DNA of 64,000 bases from Pseudotabrizicola sediminis. Its GTDB lineage: Bacteria; Pseudomonadota; Alphaproteobacteria; Rhodobacterales; Rhodobacteraceae. This document shows, piece after piece, positions 35,534-43,958 of this stretch. Both the position numbers and the translations under genes were made by a program. The stretch spans positions 124,001 through 188,000 of the forward strand of contig NZ_RPEM01000009.1 in NCBI RefSeq assembly GCF_004745575.1, written 5' to 3'. Every line of letters starts with the position of its first letter. The first letter of the stretch is position 1. The notes beneath the pieces are model-generated. The model did not search any database. It saw nothing but the letters and a program-made list of their open reading frames with translations, and was not told where the DNA came from.

Positions 35534-36085
35534 ATGAAATCCCTCAACCATGCGGCATTTCCCCGAATGAAACCAATCGAGCTGGACGCCGCAGATATCC
35601 GGATTCTCAGCGCGCTGCAGGGCCATGGGCAACTGAGCAAATCGAAGCTGGCCGAAATAGCAGGTCTGTCGGCGACGCCGTGCTGGGCACGGGTGACACG
35701 GTTGAAGAAGGCCGGGCTGATCCGGGGCTATCACGCTGACATTGCGCTTTCTCAAATCATCACAAACCTGGCCAAGGTGGTGGTGACAGTATCCCTCAAA
35801 AGACATCGGAAATCTGACTTCGAACGGTTCGAGACCCACATTCTCAACACCCCCGAGGTGACGGACTGCATCTCGACGGGTGGCGGGATGGATTATGTGA
35901 TGACGGTGGTCACTACCAGCTTACCGGACTTCCAGACCTTGATGGAGGCGATGCTGGATGCCGACTTGGGGATTGAGCGATACATGACCTATATTGTCAC
36001 GCGCCAGATCAAATCGGCCCGCCCCGACCTTGCCCGCCTGGTCGCCGCGCAGTCGCCAAAGGCTGAGCCGGAAACGAAAGTCTGA
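35534..36085 (+). CDS. Lrp/AsnC-family transcriptional regulator
   Basis: A 183-residue regulator: N-terminal helix-turn-helix (LDAADIRILSALQGHGQLSKSKLAEIAGLSATPCWARVTRLKKAGLI) and C-terminal RAM ligand-binding domain (about 75-165). The SATPCW recognition helix resembles the DoeX group of Lrp-type regulators. The ATG at 35567 (MKPIELDAAD) is a common start in homologues and may be the true one. It precedes the DmdA-like gene by 147 bases on the same strand and may regulate it. Confidence 0.85.
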   Translation: MKSLNHAAFPRMKPIELDAADIRILSALQGHGQLSKSKLAEIAGLSATPCWARVTRLKKAGLIRGYHADIALSQIITNLAKVVVTVSLKRHRKSDFERFETHILNTPEVTDCISTGGGMDYVMTVVTTSLPDFQTLMEAMLDADLGIERYMTYIVTRQIKSARPDLARLVAAQSPKAEPETKV

Positions 36086-36232
36086 ACGGACTGACCTTTT
36101 GAAATCTTTGGTCTGATCGGTCCGGCCTGGCACCGTCTTTGGCCCGATCATCCAGCCAGCCTTGCCTAACGTCTTGCCATCGACAAACCGTCGCGCGGTC
36201 TCAGGACAGACCCGCCAGCAAGGGCAAGCAGG

Positions 36233-37375
36233 ATGACAACGGCGCAAAACTTTGGCTTCGGCACGCAAATACGCAAATCTCCCTATTTCGATGCCACGGT
36301 GCGCTGGGGGGCGACCGGGTTTTCGGTCTACAATCACATGTATATTCCGCGCGACTTCGGGAACCCGGAACAGAATTTCTGGAACCTGATCAACGATGCG
36401 ATCCTGTGCGATGTAGCGGTTGAACGTCAGGTCGAGATTACTGGCCCGGATGCTGCGCGCTTTGTGCAGATGCTGACCCCGCGCGATCTGTCCAAGCTGG
36501 CGGTCGGGCAGTGCAAATATGTGCTGATCACCAATGCGCAAGGGTGCATTCTGAACGACCCCATCCTGCTGCGGCTGGAGGAGAACCATTTCTGGCTGTC
36601 GTTGGCCGACAGCGACATTCTGCTGTGGGCGCAGGGTGTTGCCGTGCACTCCGGCCTTGATGTCACCATCCGGGAACCCGATGTGTCGCCGTTGCAGCTG
36701 CAAGGGCCCAAATCAGGCGAGGTGATGCGGGCTCTGTTTGGCGACAGCATCATGGATCTGAAATACTACTGGCTGCGCCGGGTCGAACTGGACGGCATCC
36801 CGCTGATCGTGTCACGCACCGGCTGGTCCAGCGAGCTGGGTTATGAGCTTTATCTGCAGGATTCGGTCCATGGCGATGCGCTGTGGGAAAGGATCATGGC
36901 CGTGGGCCAGCCATTGGGGCTGAAGCCGGGCCACACCTCGTCGATCCGGCGGATCGAAGGGGGGATGCTGTCGTATCATGCTGATGCCGATATCAACACC
37001 AACCCCTATGAACTTGGGCTGGACCGGCTGGTGAACCTGGACAGCGGGGCCGATTTCATCGGCAAGGCGGCCTTGCAGCAGATCAAGGACACCGGCGTCA
37101 GCCGCAAGCAGGTGGGTCTGGTGATCGAGGGCGCGCCGCTGGTGGGGCCGAACACCACCTTCTGGGCGATCACCAGGGATGGAGCGGCTATTGGCAAGGT
37201 AACCTCGGCTATCCACTCGCCCCGTCTGAAGCAAAACATTGCGTTGGCGATGCTTGCCACCGATCATGCAGTGATTGGTACTGTGGTTGAAGTGACGACG
37301 GCACAGGGCCCGATGCGCGCCACAGTCGTGGACCGCCCGTTTTACGACCCAAAGAAAACGCTTGCCGCTGCCTGA
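36233..37375 (+). CDS. DmdA-like aminomethyltransferase/demethylase (GcvT family)
   Basis: A 380-residue tetrahydrofolate-dependent methyltransferase of the GcvT fold. It shares the DmdA pattern VYNHM near residue 27, CDVAVERQVEITGPDAARFVQMLTPRDL (about 59-90), ADSDILLWAQG and EPDVSPLQLQGPKS. DmdA transfers a methyl from dimethylsulfoniopropionate to folate. This one is diverged from marine DmdA as I recall it and may use another methylated onium or N-methyl compound. An enoyl-CoA hydratase and a CoA ligase follow, like the later DmdB/DmdD steps. No DmdC-like acyl-CoA dehydrogenase is present here. Confidence 0.75.
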   Translation: MTTAQNFGFGTQIRKSPYFDATVRWGATGFSVYNHMYIPRDFGNPEQNFWNLINDAILCDVAVERQVEITGPDAARFVQMLTPRDLSKLAVGQCKYVLITNAQGCILNDPILLRLEENHFWLSLADSDILLWAQGVAVHSGLDVTIREPDVSPLQLQGPKSGEVMRALFGDSIMDLKYYWLRRVELDGIPLIVSRTGWSSELGYELYLQDSVHGDALWERIMAVGQPLGLKPGHTSSIRRIEGGMLSYHADADINTNPYELGLDRLVNLDSGADFIGKAALQQIKDTGVSRKQVGLVIEGAPLVGPNTTFWAITRDGAAIGKVTSAIHSPRLKQNIALAMLATDHAVIGTVVEVTTAQGPMRATVVDRPFYDPKKTLAAA

Positions 37376-37403
37376 ACAACTTGGCCAGGATGGACATCAA
37401 GAC

Positions 37404-37577
37404 ATGACTGAACTTTCGATCAATCTTCACTGGCAACGCGCGGAGGCTGAGGTGAAGACCCGCGCGCATTTGAACACTCAGCCCGAGTTTAACGACCGTT
37501 ACGATTTGCCAGTCGCGCACCGCTCCTGCTTCGTCGCGAACGCGCTGTCTGACAGCGTGCAAGTCAACATCCTTTGA
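37404..37577 (+). CDS. Small hypothetical protein, possibly a gene remnant
   Basis: A 57-codon frame between the DmdA-like and enoyl-CoA hydratase genes, starting MTELSINLHWQRAEAEVK. AGGA lies 13 bases upstream of the ATG, which is far. The opening is faintly like that of OsmC-family proteins, but the rest does not match anything I recognise. It could be a short protein or the start of a deleted gene. Confidence 0.3.
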   Translation: MTELSINLHWQRAEAEVKTRAHLNTQPEFNDRYDLPVAHRSCFVANALSDSVQVNIL

Positions 37578-37599
37578 CCACGGCAGGAGGCCCACCCCC

Positions 37600-38412
37600 A
37601 TGCAAGACACCCCGGAACACGACGACATCCTTCTGTCTGATCTGGATGCAAGCGGCATCCTGCGTCTGACCCTGAATGACACGCGTCGGCGCAATGCCCT
37701 GTCCGAGGCGATGTTGGCCCGGCTGGATGCTGCCTTTGCCAAAGCGGGCGCGGATGCAGGCGTGCGGGTGGTGGTTCTGGCCGGCCATGGTCCGGCTTTT
37801 TGTGCGGGCCACGATCTGAAGGAACTGACCGCAGGCCGGGCCGCCCCGGATGGCGGCCGCGCCTATTTCGCCCGGATCATGGCGCAGTGTTCAGGTGTGA
37901 TGCAGGGAATAGTGAATTGCCCCAAGCCGGTGATTGCCGAAGTCACCGGCATCGCCACTGCCGCAGGCTGCCAACTGGTTGCCAGCTGTGATCTGGCAAT
38001 TGCGGCCACCACCGCGCAATTCAGCACGCCCGGCGTCCATATCGGGCTGTTTTGTTCCACCCCAATGGTCGCCCTGTCGCGCAATGTGTCCAGCAAACAC
38101 GCGATGGAAATGCTGCTGACCGGCGACATGACTTCGGCCGCGCGGGCCGCAGAGATCGGGCTGGTCAACCGGGTCGTGGCGCCCGAGGCGCTGCACGCCG
38201 CCACGCTGGATATGGCGCGCAAGATCGCCTCGAAATCCAGCATGACGCTGGCGACCGGCAAGCGCGCCTTTTACGAACAGCGCGAGATGGCTTTGGCGGC
38301 CGCCTATGACCATGCCTCGGCGGTGATGGTGGACAACATGCTTGCGCACGACGCAGAAGAAGGTATTGGCGCCTTCATCGCCAAGCGCGCGCCCCAGTGG
38401 CACGACCGCTAA
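37600..38412 (+). CDS. Enoyl-CoA hydratase/isomerase family protein (ECHDC3-like)
   Basis: A 270-residue crotonase-fold protein. The oxyanion loop is CAGHDLKELT (near residue 67) and the second HIGLFCSTPMVALSRNV (about 147-163). In this ECHDC3-like subgroup the second catalytic Glu of classical hydratases is not evident, so hydration may not be its reaction. It sits between the DmdA-like gene and the CoA ligase, starting the next gene five bases after its stop. By analogy with DmdD (methylthioacryloyl-CoA hydratase) it may act on a CoA ester made by the ligase. Confidence 0.8.
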   Translation: MQDTPEHDDILLSDLDASGILRLTLNDTRRRNALSEAMLARLDAAFAKAGADAGVRVVVLAGHGPAFCAGHDLKELTAGRAAPDGGRAYFARIMAQCSGVMQGIVNCPKPVIAEVTGIATAAGCQLVASCDLAIAATTAQFSTPGVHIGLFCSTPMVALSRNVSSKHAMEMLLTGDMTSAARAAEIGLVNRVVAPEALHAATLDMARKIASKSSMTLATGKRAFYEQREMALAAAYDHASAVMVDNMLAHDAEEGIGAFIAKRAPQWHDR

Positions 38413-38416
38413 GACC

Positions 38417-40051
38417 ATGGCGCAAAACCCCTACAACACCGACCTTGATCGCAATGCGGCCAATTTTCAGCCGCTCACGCCGCTGACCTTTCTGGAACGC
38501 GCGGCCAGCGTATTCCCCGATCACACGGCGATCGTGCACGGTGACCTGAGGCGCAACTACGCCAGCTTTTACACCCGCGCACGCCAGCTTGGCTCGGCCC
38601 TTCAACGGGTGGGGGTGGGACGGGGAGATACCGTCTCGGTGGTGCTGGCAAATACGCCCGCCATGCTGGAATGCCATTACGGCGTGCCAATGTGCGGAGC
38701 CGTGCTTCATTCGGTCAACATCCGGCTGGATGCGGCGATCATCGCATTTCAGCTGGATCACGCCATGGCAGCTGTGGTCATCGTGGACCGCGAATTTCTG
38801 CCGCTGATGGAGGGCGCTTTGGCCTTGTGCAAGGTGACGCCGCGCGTGATCCAGTATGACGACCCGGAATATGACGGCACGCTGACGGCAACCGATGCGC
38901 AGGATTACGAGACGTTTTTGGCAAGCGGCGATCCCGAATTCGACTGGCTGATGCCCGAGGATGAATGGGACGCGATTTCCATCAACTACACCTCCGGCAC
39001 CACAGGAGACCCGAAAGGCGTGGTGTCGCATCATCGCGGCGCCTATCTGCTGGCGCAAGGCAATGCGCTGACCACATCCATGCGCAAGCACGCGGTCTAT
39101 CTGTGGACGCTGCCGATGTTTCACTGCAACGGCTGGTGTTTTCCGTGGACGATGTCGGCCATCGTCGGCACCCATGTCTGCCTGCGTCAGGTCCGGGCCG
39201 AACCGATCTGGAAGGCGCTGGCGACGGCTGGGGTGACCCATCTGTGCGGCGCACCCATCGTGATGTCTTTGATGCTGTCGGCGCCGGCGGCGGAAAAAAA
39301 GGATCTGGACCGGACTGTGCAGTTCTTCACTGCCGCGGCCCCGCCGCCCGAAAAACTGCTGGCAGAGATGCGCGAGGCGGGGTTCGAGGTGACGCATCTA
39401 TATGGGCTCACCGAAACCTACGGCCCGGCCATTGTGAATGACTGGCACGACAGCTGGTCGCTTTTGCCCGCAGCCCGACAAGCCGCGCTGAAGGCCCGCC
39501 AAGGCGTGCGCTATCTGCCCTTGGAGCGCGTGGATGTGCTCGACCCCGAAACCATGCAGCCTGTGCCCCGCGACGGCCAAACCATGGGCGAGGTGATGTT
39601 TCGCGGCAATGTCGTGATGAAAGGCTATTTCCGCAACCCCAAAGCCACCGCCGAGGCGTTTGCCGGCGGCTGGTTCCATTCCGGCGATCTGGCCGTGATG
39701 TACCCGGATGGCTATCTGCAGCTGAAGGACCGATCGAAAGACATCATCATTTCGGGCGGCGAGAACATTTCGTCGATCGAGGTGGAAGAGGTGCTTTACC
39801 GCCACCCCGCCGTCGCGGTCGTCGCCGTGGTCGCGATGCCCGACGAAAAATGGGGGGAAACACCGTGCGCATTTGTCGAACTTGCTGACGGCTGGCTACC
39901 AGATCCCGATGAGTTGCGGGCCTGGTGTCGAAGCCATCTGGCAGCCTACAAGGTGCCCCGCAGGTTTGTGATGACGCAAATCCCTCGAACATCGACGGGA
40001 AAGATTCAGAAGTTCACACTGCGCGAACAGGCGAGACAGTTCGTGGTTTGA
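38417..40051 (+). CDS. AMP-forming acyl-CoA synthetase (DmdB-like)
   Basis: A 544-residue adenylate-forming ligase. It has YTSGTTGDPKGVV (A3), YGLTETYGPA (A5), WFHSGDLAVMYPDGYLQLKDRSKDIIISGGENIS (A7-A8) and the catalytic Lys near the end in PRTSTGKIQKF. The group activates short/medium-chain fatty acids, including methylmercaptopropionate in the case of DmdB. The start at 38417 follows the hydratase stop by five bases; the frame is open earlier but overlaps the hydratase. Substrate is inferred only from the DmdA-like neighbour. Confidence 0.87.
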   Translation: MAQNPYNTDLDRNAANFQPLTPLTFLERAASVFPDHTAIVHGDLRRNYASFYTRARQLGSALQRVGVGRGDTVSVVLANTPAMLECHYGVPMCGAVLHSVNIRLDAAIIAFQLDHAMAAVVIVDREFLPLMEGALALCKVTPRVIQYDDPEYDGTLTATDAQDYETFLASGDPEFDWLMPEDEWDAISINYTSGTTGDPKGVVSHHRGAYLLAQGNALTTSMRKHAVYLWTLPMFHCNGWCFPWTMSAIVGTHVCLRQVRAEPIWKALATAGVTHLCGAPIVMSLMLSAPAAEKKDLDRTVQFFTAAAPPPEKLLAEMREAGFEVTHLYGLTETYGPAIVNDWHDSWSLLPAARQAALKARQGVRYLPLERVDVLDPETMQPVPRDGQTMGEVMFRGNVVMKGYFRNPKATAEAFAGGWFHSGDLAVMYPDGYLQLKDRSKDIIISGGENISSIEVEEVLYRHPAVAVVAVVAMPDEKWGETPCAFVELADGWLPDPDELRAWCRSHLAAYKVPRRFVMTQIPRTSTGKIQKFTLREQARQFVV

Positions 40052-40290
40052 AGTTTTTGAGCGGCCGTCCGCTGCAATGAAACACATGCGAGGGCCAGGA
40101 TCTCGTCAGTGACGCAGGCCTGATGGCGCACCGAAAGACGCCGCCCGATCACGCCCAACGCATGGCCTGTGACGGTATCAAGGTTCATCGCGTTCATGCC
40201 AAGGCGGCGCATCTGCGACAGTTCGGTGCGCGCCATGAAGGCCGCGTCATGGGGCAAGAAAACATCGATCGGCGTCAGCGGATTGGCCAT
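40006..40290 (-). pseudogene. Unrecognised fragment at the end of the ligase gene
   Basis: A 94-codon frame starting MANPLTPIDVFLPHDAAFMARTEL that follows the ATP-grasp remnant on the minus strand by eight bases and runs into the 3' end of the ligase gene. It has no ribosome site and no family I recognise. I read it as the surviving first part of a gene truncated by the deletion that brought the ligase next to it, but it may be only chance coding. Confidence 0.3.
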
Positions 40291-40297
40291 GGCAATA

Positions 40298-40555
40298 CTA
40301 CTTCAGAAAGGGTTGCACACCGCGCGCCAAACGCATCACGCGTTCGCTTCGCGCGCTGCGGACAAGGCTGGGCGTCTTGTTGGCATCCAGCAGGATCGCC
40401 TGACCATCGTGAACAACATAGTCGAACTTGCCAAAGTCAAAGCCCATCTCCTCGCGCAGGCGCAGGATCGGCTCTGGGGGCGGCCGGTCCAGATATTCGT
40501 GGCTTACGATAGACTTGACCCTGACCAGCGGGTGGGTCGCAAACATCCGGTAGCC
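40298..40555 (-). pseudogene. C-terminal remnant of a RimK-like ATP-grasp protein
   Basis: On the minus strand the sequence from YRMFATHP to the stop reads as the last part of an ATP-grasp ligase: EYLDRPPPEPILRLREEMGFDFGKFDYVVHDGQAILLDANKTPS. The Asp-Asn pair near the end (LDANKTP) is the usual metal-binding Asn region. The ATP-binding core is missing. Its broken end meets a permease fragment on the opposite strand at about 40550. Confidence 0.65.
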
Positions 40556-40768
40556 CTTGGCATCCTGCTGACGGTGTCCGCCGTTGTGATCGCGTTGATC
40601 ATCCACGTCATGACGCTGGAAAAACTGAAACAGATTGCCACGCTGAAACTGATTGGCGCACCGGACCGCGTGATCTTCGTGCAGCAATCGCTGGCTCTGG
40701 GGACGTTGGGGTTGGGGCTGATCCTGACGGTCAAGGACTATTTCCCGCGCCGCGTGCTGCTGGTGTGA
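40547..40768 (+). pseudogene. Fragment of an FtsX/DevC-like ABC permease
   Basis: The plus strand reads VALGILLTVSAVVIALIIHVMTLEKLKQIATLKLIGAPDRVI, the typical helix and cytoplasmic loop of FtsX-type (DevC/MacB) permeases, then GTLGLGLILTVKDYFPRRV with missing residues between. It has neither a proper start nor the periplasmic domain. It overlaps the C-terminal end of the DUF6522 gene on the other strand. Confidence 0.65.
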
Positions 40769-41031
40769 TTGGCCTTGGCCACACCTACGGGAAACATCGC
40801 CCGCGCCAGCACCTCGCCGTCTGCGTTTACGGTCAACCGAAGGGCCCGTCCTGCATGGCGGAAGGTCAACCGGAACCGGCCGAGGTCAGCGTCGACACCA
40901 GCCTCGCAAACACTGGTGACCTCGCCCGCGCGCATCCGCGCCTGAAGGGTGGCGGGATCAATGGCAAAGGCTGCGGCGATTAGCGTTGCATCCACCTCGA
41001 AGCCAGCCGTCGTGATGGTGACGGCGGTCAT
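40738..41031 (-). CDS. DUF6522-type small protein
   Basis: A 97-residue soluble protein with the pattern LIAAAFAIDPATLQARMRAGEVTSVCEAGVDADLGRFRLTFRHAGRALRLTV, which I recognise as the DUF6522 family seen near denitrification genes in this order. It lies three bases after ccoS on the same strand. The last ~15 residues overlap the permease scar and may be a changed tail. Function unknown. Confidence 0.65.
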   Translation of the reverse strand: MTAVTITTAGFEVDATLIAAAFAIDPATLQARMRAGEVTSVCEAGVDADLGRFRLTFRHAGRALRLTVNADGEVLARAMFPVGVAKANHTSSTRRGK

Positions 41032-41034
41032 GTT

Positions 41035-41229
41035 TCAATCAGCATCTGTTTTATCATGGCTATTTCTCAACGATTCTGGTGGTGAAAGTGGCTGATCGGG
41101 TGTCGTCAGGATACGCGCCGCTGCGCCATCCAGATCCTCATACTGATTGTGGCGCATGGCCCAGAAAAAGGCACCAAGCCCGGTCAGGCCGAGGGTGATA
41201 GAGACCGGGATCAGAAAGAGATAGCTCAT
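41035..41229 (-). CDS. ccoS: CcoS: cbb3 oxidase assembly protein
   Basis: A 64-residue protein with one N-terminal transmembrane helix (LFLIPVSITLGLTGLGAFFW) followed by AMRHNQYEDLDGAAARIL, the family signature. CcoS is needed to insert cofactors (heme b and copper) into CcoN. The ATG at 41229 overlaps the DUF2189 stop by four bases. Its usual partners ccoG, ccoH and ccoI are not in the window. Confidence 0.9.
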   Translation of the reverse strand: MSYLFLIPVSITLGLTGLGAFFWAMRHNQYEDLDGAAARILTTPDQPLSPPESLRNSHDKTDAD

Positions 41230-42035
41230 TCTTCTGACTCTCCGACCGCGGGCCGCAGCGCGACCCACGCGTGCCAGGTGCCGTGCCCCAATAGCGGAAA
41301 GATCACGATCAGGCCCAGCAGGCCCGTCAATGCGGCCAGCGCGAAGCCTGTAACCACGATAGCGCCCCATGGCAGCACGGCGCGCAGGTTTTGGGTGGTC
41401 AGGGCAAAGCTGGTGCCAAGGGCGGTCAGCGCATCGACCCGGCGTTCGAGCAGCATCGGAATGGAAAACAGGCTGATCGCCATGGCGAAGGCGGCAAACA
41501 ACCCACCAACCGCAGACCCCGCCGCGATCAGCGCCCAGCCCCGCTGCGTGGTCAGCACCTGGCCAAGGATCTGGTCATATCCCGGAAACGGCAACAGCCC
41601 GTAAAACAACGCATACAAAAGGTCCGCCGCGCGCAGCCACAGCATGACCAGCAGGCACAGCAGCAGCCCCGCGAACACCAGCTGCCCCCCAGACCGCGGA
41701 TGCGTCACGATCATGTTTGCCAATGTCACCGGCTGCCCCGCCTGCAAACGACGGCTTTTCTCATAAAGGCCGATCGCCAGCAGCGGACCCACCACCAGAA
41801 AGCCCGACAGCGCAGGCAGGATCAGCGAAGGCAGGCCAACCGCAATCAGCCCCCAGATCACCAGGATGGAAAGCGCAAAGACGGCCAGACCATAAGCCAG
41901 GCTTTGTACCGGACTGGCGCGCAGATCAGACCATCCGGCACCCAGCCATTCCAGCGCGGCCTGACGCGGAAGGTAGCGCGCGAAGCCGGTGTCGGGGCGG
42001 ACCCTTGGGGCGATGGCGGGAAGGGGTTCAAGCAT
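41226..42035 (-). CDS. DUF2189-family integral membrane protein
   Basis: A 269-residue inner-membrane protein with about six hydrophobic helices. The opening motif VRPDTGFARYLPRQAALEWLGAGWSDLRASPVQSLAYGL and the middle GPLLAIGLYEKSRRLQAGQPV are typical of DUF2189. Such genes sit beside cbb3 oxidase and denitrification genes in Rhodobacterales. Here it lies between a 51-codon gene after ccoP and ccoS, with which it overlaps. A role in cbb3 assembly or NO tolerance is inferred from position only. Confidence 0.82.
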   Translation of the reverse strand: MLEPLPAIAPRVRPDTGFARYLPRQAALEWLGAGWSDLRASPVQSLAYGLAVFALSILVIWGLIAVGLPSLILPALSGFLVVGPLLAIGLYEKSRRLQAGQPVTLANMIVTHPRSGGQLVFAGLLLCLLVMLWLRAADLLYALFYGLLPFPGYDQILGQVLTTQRGWALIAAGSAVGGLFAAFAMAISLFSIPMLLERRVDALTALGTSFALTTQNLRAVLPWGAIVVTGFALAALTGLLGLIVIFPLLGHGTWHAWVALRPAVGESEE

Positions 42036-42047
42036 GGTGTCCTTTCC

Positions 42048-42203
42048 TCAGCAGGCGGGTTTTGCAGCGGGGCGGGCGGCGTCCACCGGCACGCAGCCGG
42101 GGGCGGTGTCGAACGCCAGCCGTACGAATTGCCAGTTGGCCGCGATGACCAGCGCCAGCCCGGCGCAGGCCGCAAGAATTGCCCAGTGGCGCGCTGCGGT
42201 CAT
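42048..42203 (-). CDS. 51-residue membrane-anchored protein after ccoP
   Basis: A short gene whose ATG overlaps the ccoP stop by four bases (ATGA), so it is translationally coupled to the oxidase. It encodes one transmembrane helix (HWAILAACAGLALVIAANW) and a short periplasmic tail with two cysteines (GCVPV... KPAC at the very end). DUF2189 starts 12 bases later. I do not recognise a named family. The paired cysteines suggest metal or thiol chemistry during oxidase assembly, as speculation. Confidence 0.7.
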   Translation of the reverse strand: MTAARHWAILAACAGLALVIAANWQFVRLAFDTAPGCVPVDAARPAAKPAC

Positions 42204-43066
42204 GGGGCTGTCCCCGACAGACCCTCGACATACAGCGCCATCGCGCGGATCTCGGCTTCGGTCAGGCGCGATTGCCAGCTGGGCATCTGCCCCTGCCGGC
42301 CGGCAACAAGGCCGTGACGCAGGTTGGCGGCATCCCCGCCATAGAGCCAGTCGCCATCCGTCAGATTTGGCGCGCCGCTGCCTGAAATGCCACGGGCATC
42401 CTCGCCGTGGCAACCGGCGCAGTTTGTCTGGAACAGCAGTGCACCATCAGACGGATCGTCCGCCATTACGCCCGCGCCCAACGTCTGGACATAATCGGTC
42501 AGAACGGAAATCTCTGCGCCTGTCAGCAGACCATCACGACCAAAGGCCGGCATCTGCGCGAAATGGGTGTCAGGGTGGTCGGCATTGATGCCAACGCGCA
42601 GAGTGGTGGCAATCTCGTCCGCCGTGCCGCCCCAGACCCAGATGTCATCATTCAGACGCGGATAGCCCGGCCCGCCGATGCCGTTCGCACCGTGACACAC
42701 CTGGCAGTTCTGCCCGAACAACGGTTCGGCCGTCGCCAGTGCCCGCGCCATCAGGTCGGGGTCGGCACGGATCGCATCGAAATCATGTGTCGCGAGCGCG
42801 TTCATCCATCCGGCCCGATCTGCGTTGGCGGCTGCGATGTCAGCCGCAACCGCTGTCTTCTGGTCGATGCCCAAAAGCCCCTTGGTAAAGGTCTGACCCA
42901 ACGGCCAGGCGGGCAGCAGAAACCAGGCGACCAACGCGTAAAGATGGGTCACCACCATGAACGCGAACACGATGCGCGGAACGGGGGAGTTCAGCTCCGT
43001 GATGCCGTTCCAGACATGCCCGGTGGTCAGATACCCCGAGACAGGATCACGCTCTTCTATGGACAT
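42200..43066 (-). CDS. ccoP: CcoP: diheme subunit of cbb3-type cytochrome oxidase
   Basis: A 288-residue subunit with a membrane anchor (about 31-55) and two heme c motifs, CQVCH (121-125) and CAGCH (216-220). It receives electrons from periplasmic cytochrome c and passes them through CcoO to the CcoN active site. Its start overlaps the ccoQ end by ten bases. The GYLTTGHVWNGITELNSPVPR N-terminal stretch is the classic CcoP opening. Confidence 0.95.
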   Translation of the reverse strand: MSIEERDPVSGYLTTGHVWNGITELNSPVPRIVFAFMVVTHLYALVAWFLLPAWPLGQTFTKGLLGIDQKTAVAADIAAANADRAGWMNALATHDFDAIRADPDLMARALATAEPLFGQNCQVCHGANGIGGPGYPRLNDDIWVWGGTADEIATTLRVGINADHPDTHFAQMPAFGRDGLLTGAEISVLTDYVQTLGAGVMADDPSDGALLFQTNCAGCHGEDARGISGSGAPNLTDGDWLYGGDAANLRHGLVAGRQGQMPSWQSRLTEAEIRAMALYVEGLSGTAP

Positions 43067-43221
43067 GGGCGATCCTCCGCGGTCAGGATAGACTGGGCCG
43101 CATGGTCGGCGCTGGCGCGGCGCGACGGGCGGTAGGTCTGAAAAACCACGATCAGGAAGAAGACCATCAGGTAAATCAGTCCAAAGGTCTTGGCGATGAT
43201 GACATAGGTTTCATGGGTCAT
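43057..43221 (-). CDS. ccoQ: CcoQ: small cbb3 oxidase subunit
   Basis: A 54-residue single-helix membrane protein ([23 protein letters not shown]) encoded between ccoO and ccoP, overlapping both (four and ten bases). The helix followed by a TYRPSRR-type basic segment is typical of CcoQ, which stabilises the CcoN-O-P complex. Confidence 0.9.
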   Translation of the reverse strand: MTHETYVIIAKTFGLIYLMVFFLIVVFQTYRPSRRASADHAAQSILTAEDRPCP

Positions 43222-43955
43222 GGCTGCTCCAGCATGGCATCGGGGGCATAGGGGGCTTGGGTCAACTGGCCCAGAACTTGCAGGTAGGCCACGACTGCAT
43301 CCATTTCCGTCAGGCGCGGTGTGCCTGAGAACCGGCGCAGGGTGGTCGCCTCGCCGTAGCGTTCGGTTACACCTGCGGCACCGGCCGAGTCCGGGTTTGC
43401 CTGCGCTTCGGCGTCGCGCGGGGCGTTGGCGATCATCTCATCGGTGTAGGGCACGCCCAGAGTGCGCAGCGCCGCCAGATGTGCGCCCAGGTCATCCACC
43501 GCCAAAGGTGCCGTCGCCAGCCATGGATAGGCCGGCATGATCGAGGTCGGCACCACCGCACGCGGATTGATCAGATGTGCCACATGCCAGTCGTCGGAAT
43601 ACTTGCCCCCCAGCCGTGCGATGTCCGGCCCGGTACGCTTTGACCCCCACAGCATCGGGTGATCGTATTGCGATTCCGCCGCCAGCGAATAGGGGCCATA
43701 GCGTTCGACCTCGTCGCGCAGGGTGCGGATCATCTGGCTGTGGCAGGCATAGCAGCCTTCGCGGATATAGATGTTGCGGCCCGCCAGCTCCAGGGGCGTG
43801 TAGACCCGCATGTCGGGCAGGGTTTCCACCGTCTCGTCTATGGTGAACAGCGGCGCGATCTCCACGATGCCACCAACGCTGGCCGCCAGAATGATCCCGA
43901 TCACCAGCGCAATCGAGTTCTTTTCCAGATTGTAGTGGGCTTTGAACAGGGCCAT
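43218..43955 (-). CDS. ccoO: CcoO: monoheme subunit of cbb3-type cytochrome oxidase
   Basis: A 245-residue membrane-anchored cytochrome c with one N-terminal helix and heme motif CYACH (residues 68-72) within [13 protein letters not shown], the family hallmark. [22 protein letters not shown] and SIMPAYPWL follow as usual, the Met being the distal heme ligand. It begins three bases after ccoN and its stop overlaps the ccoQ start. Confidence 0.96.
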   Translation of the reverse strand: MALFKAHYNLEKNSIALVIGIILAASVGGIVEIAPLFTIDETVETLPDMRVYTPLELAGRNIYIREGCYACHSQMIRTLRDEVERYGPYSLAAESQYDHPMLWGSKRTGPDIARLGGKYSDDWHVAHLINPRAVVPTSIMPAYPWLATAPLAVDDLGAHLAALRTLGVPYTDEMIANAPRDAEAQANPDSAGAAGVTERYGEATTLRRFSGTPRLTEMDAVVAYLQVLGQLTQAPYAPDAMLEQP

Positions 43956-43958
43956 GGG

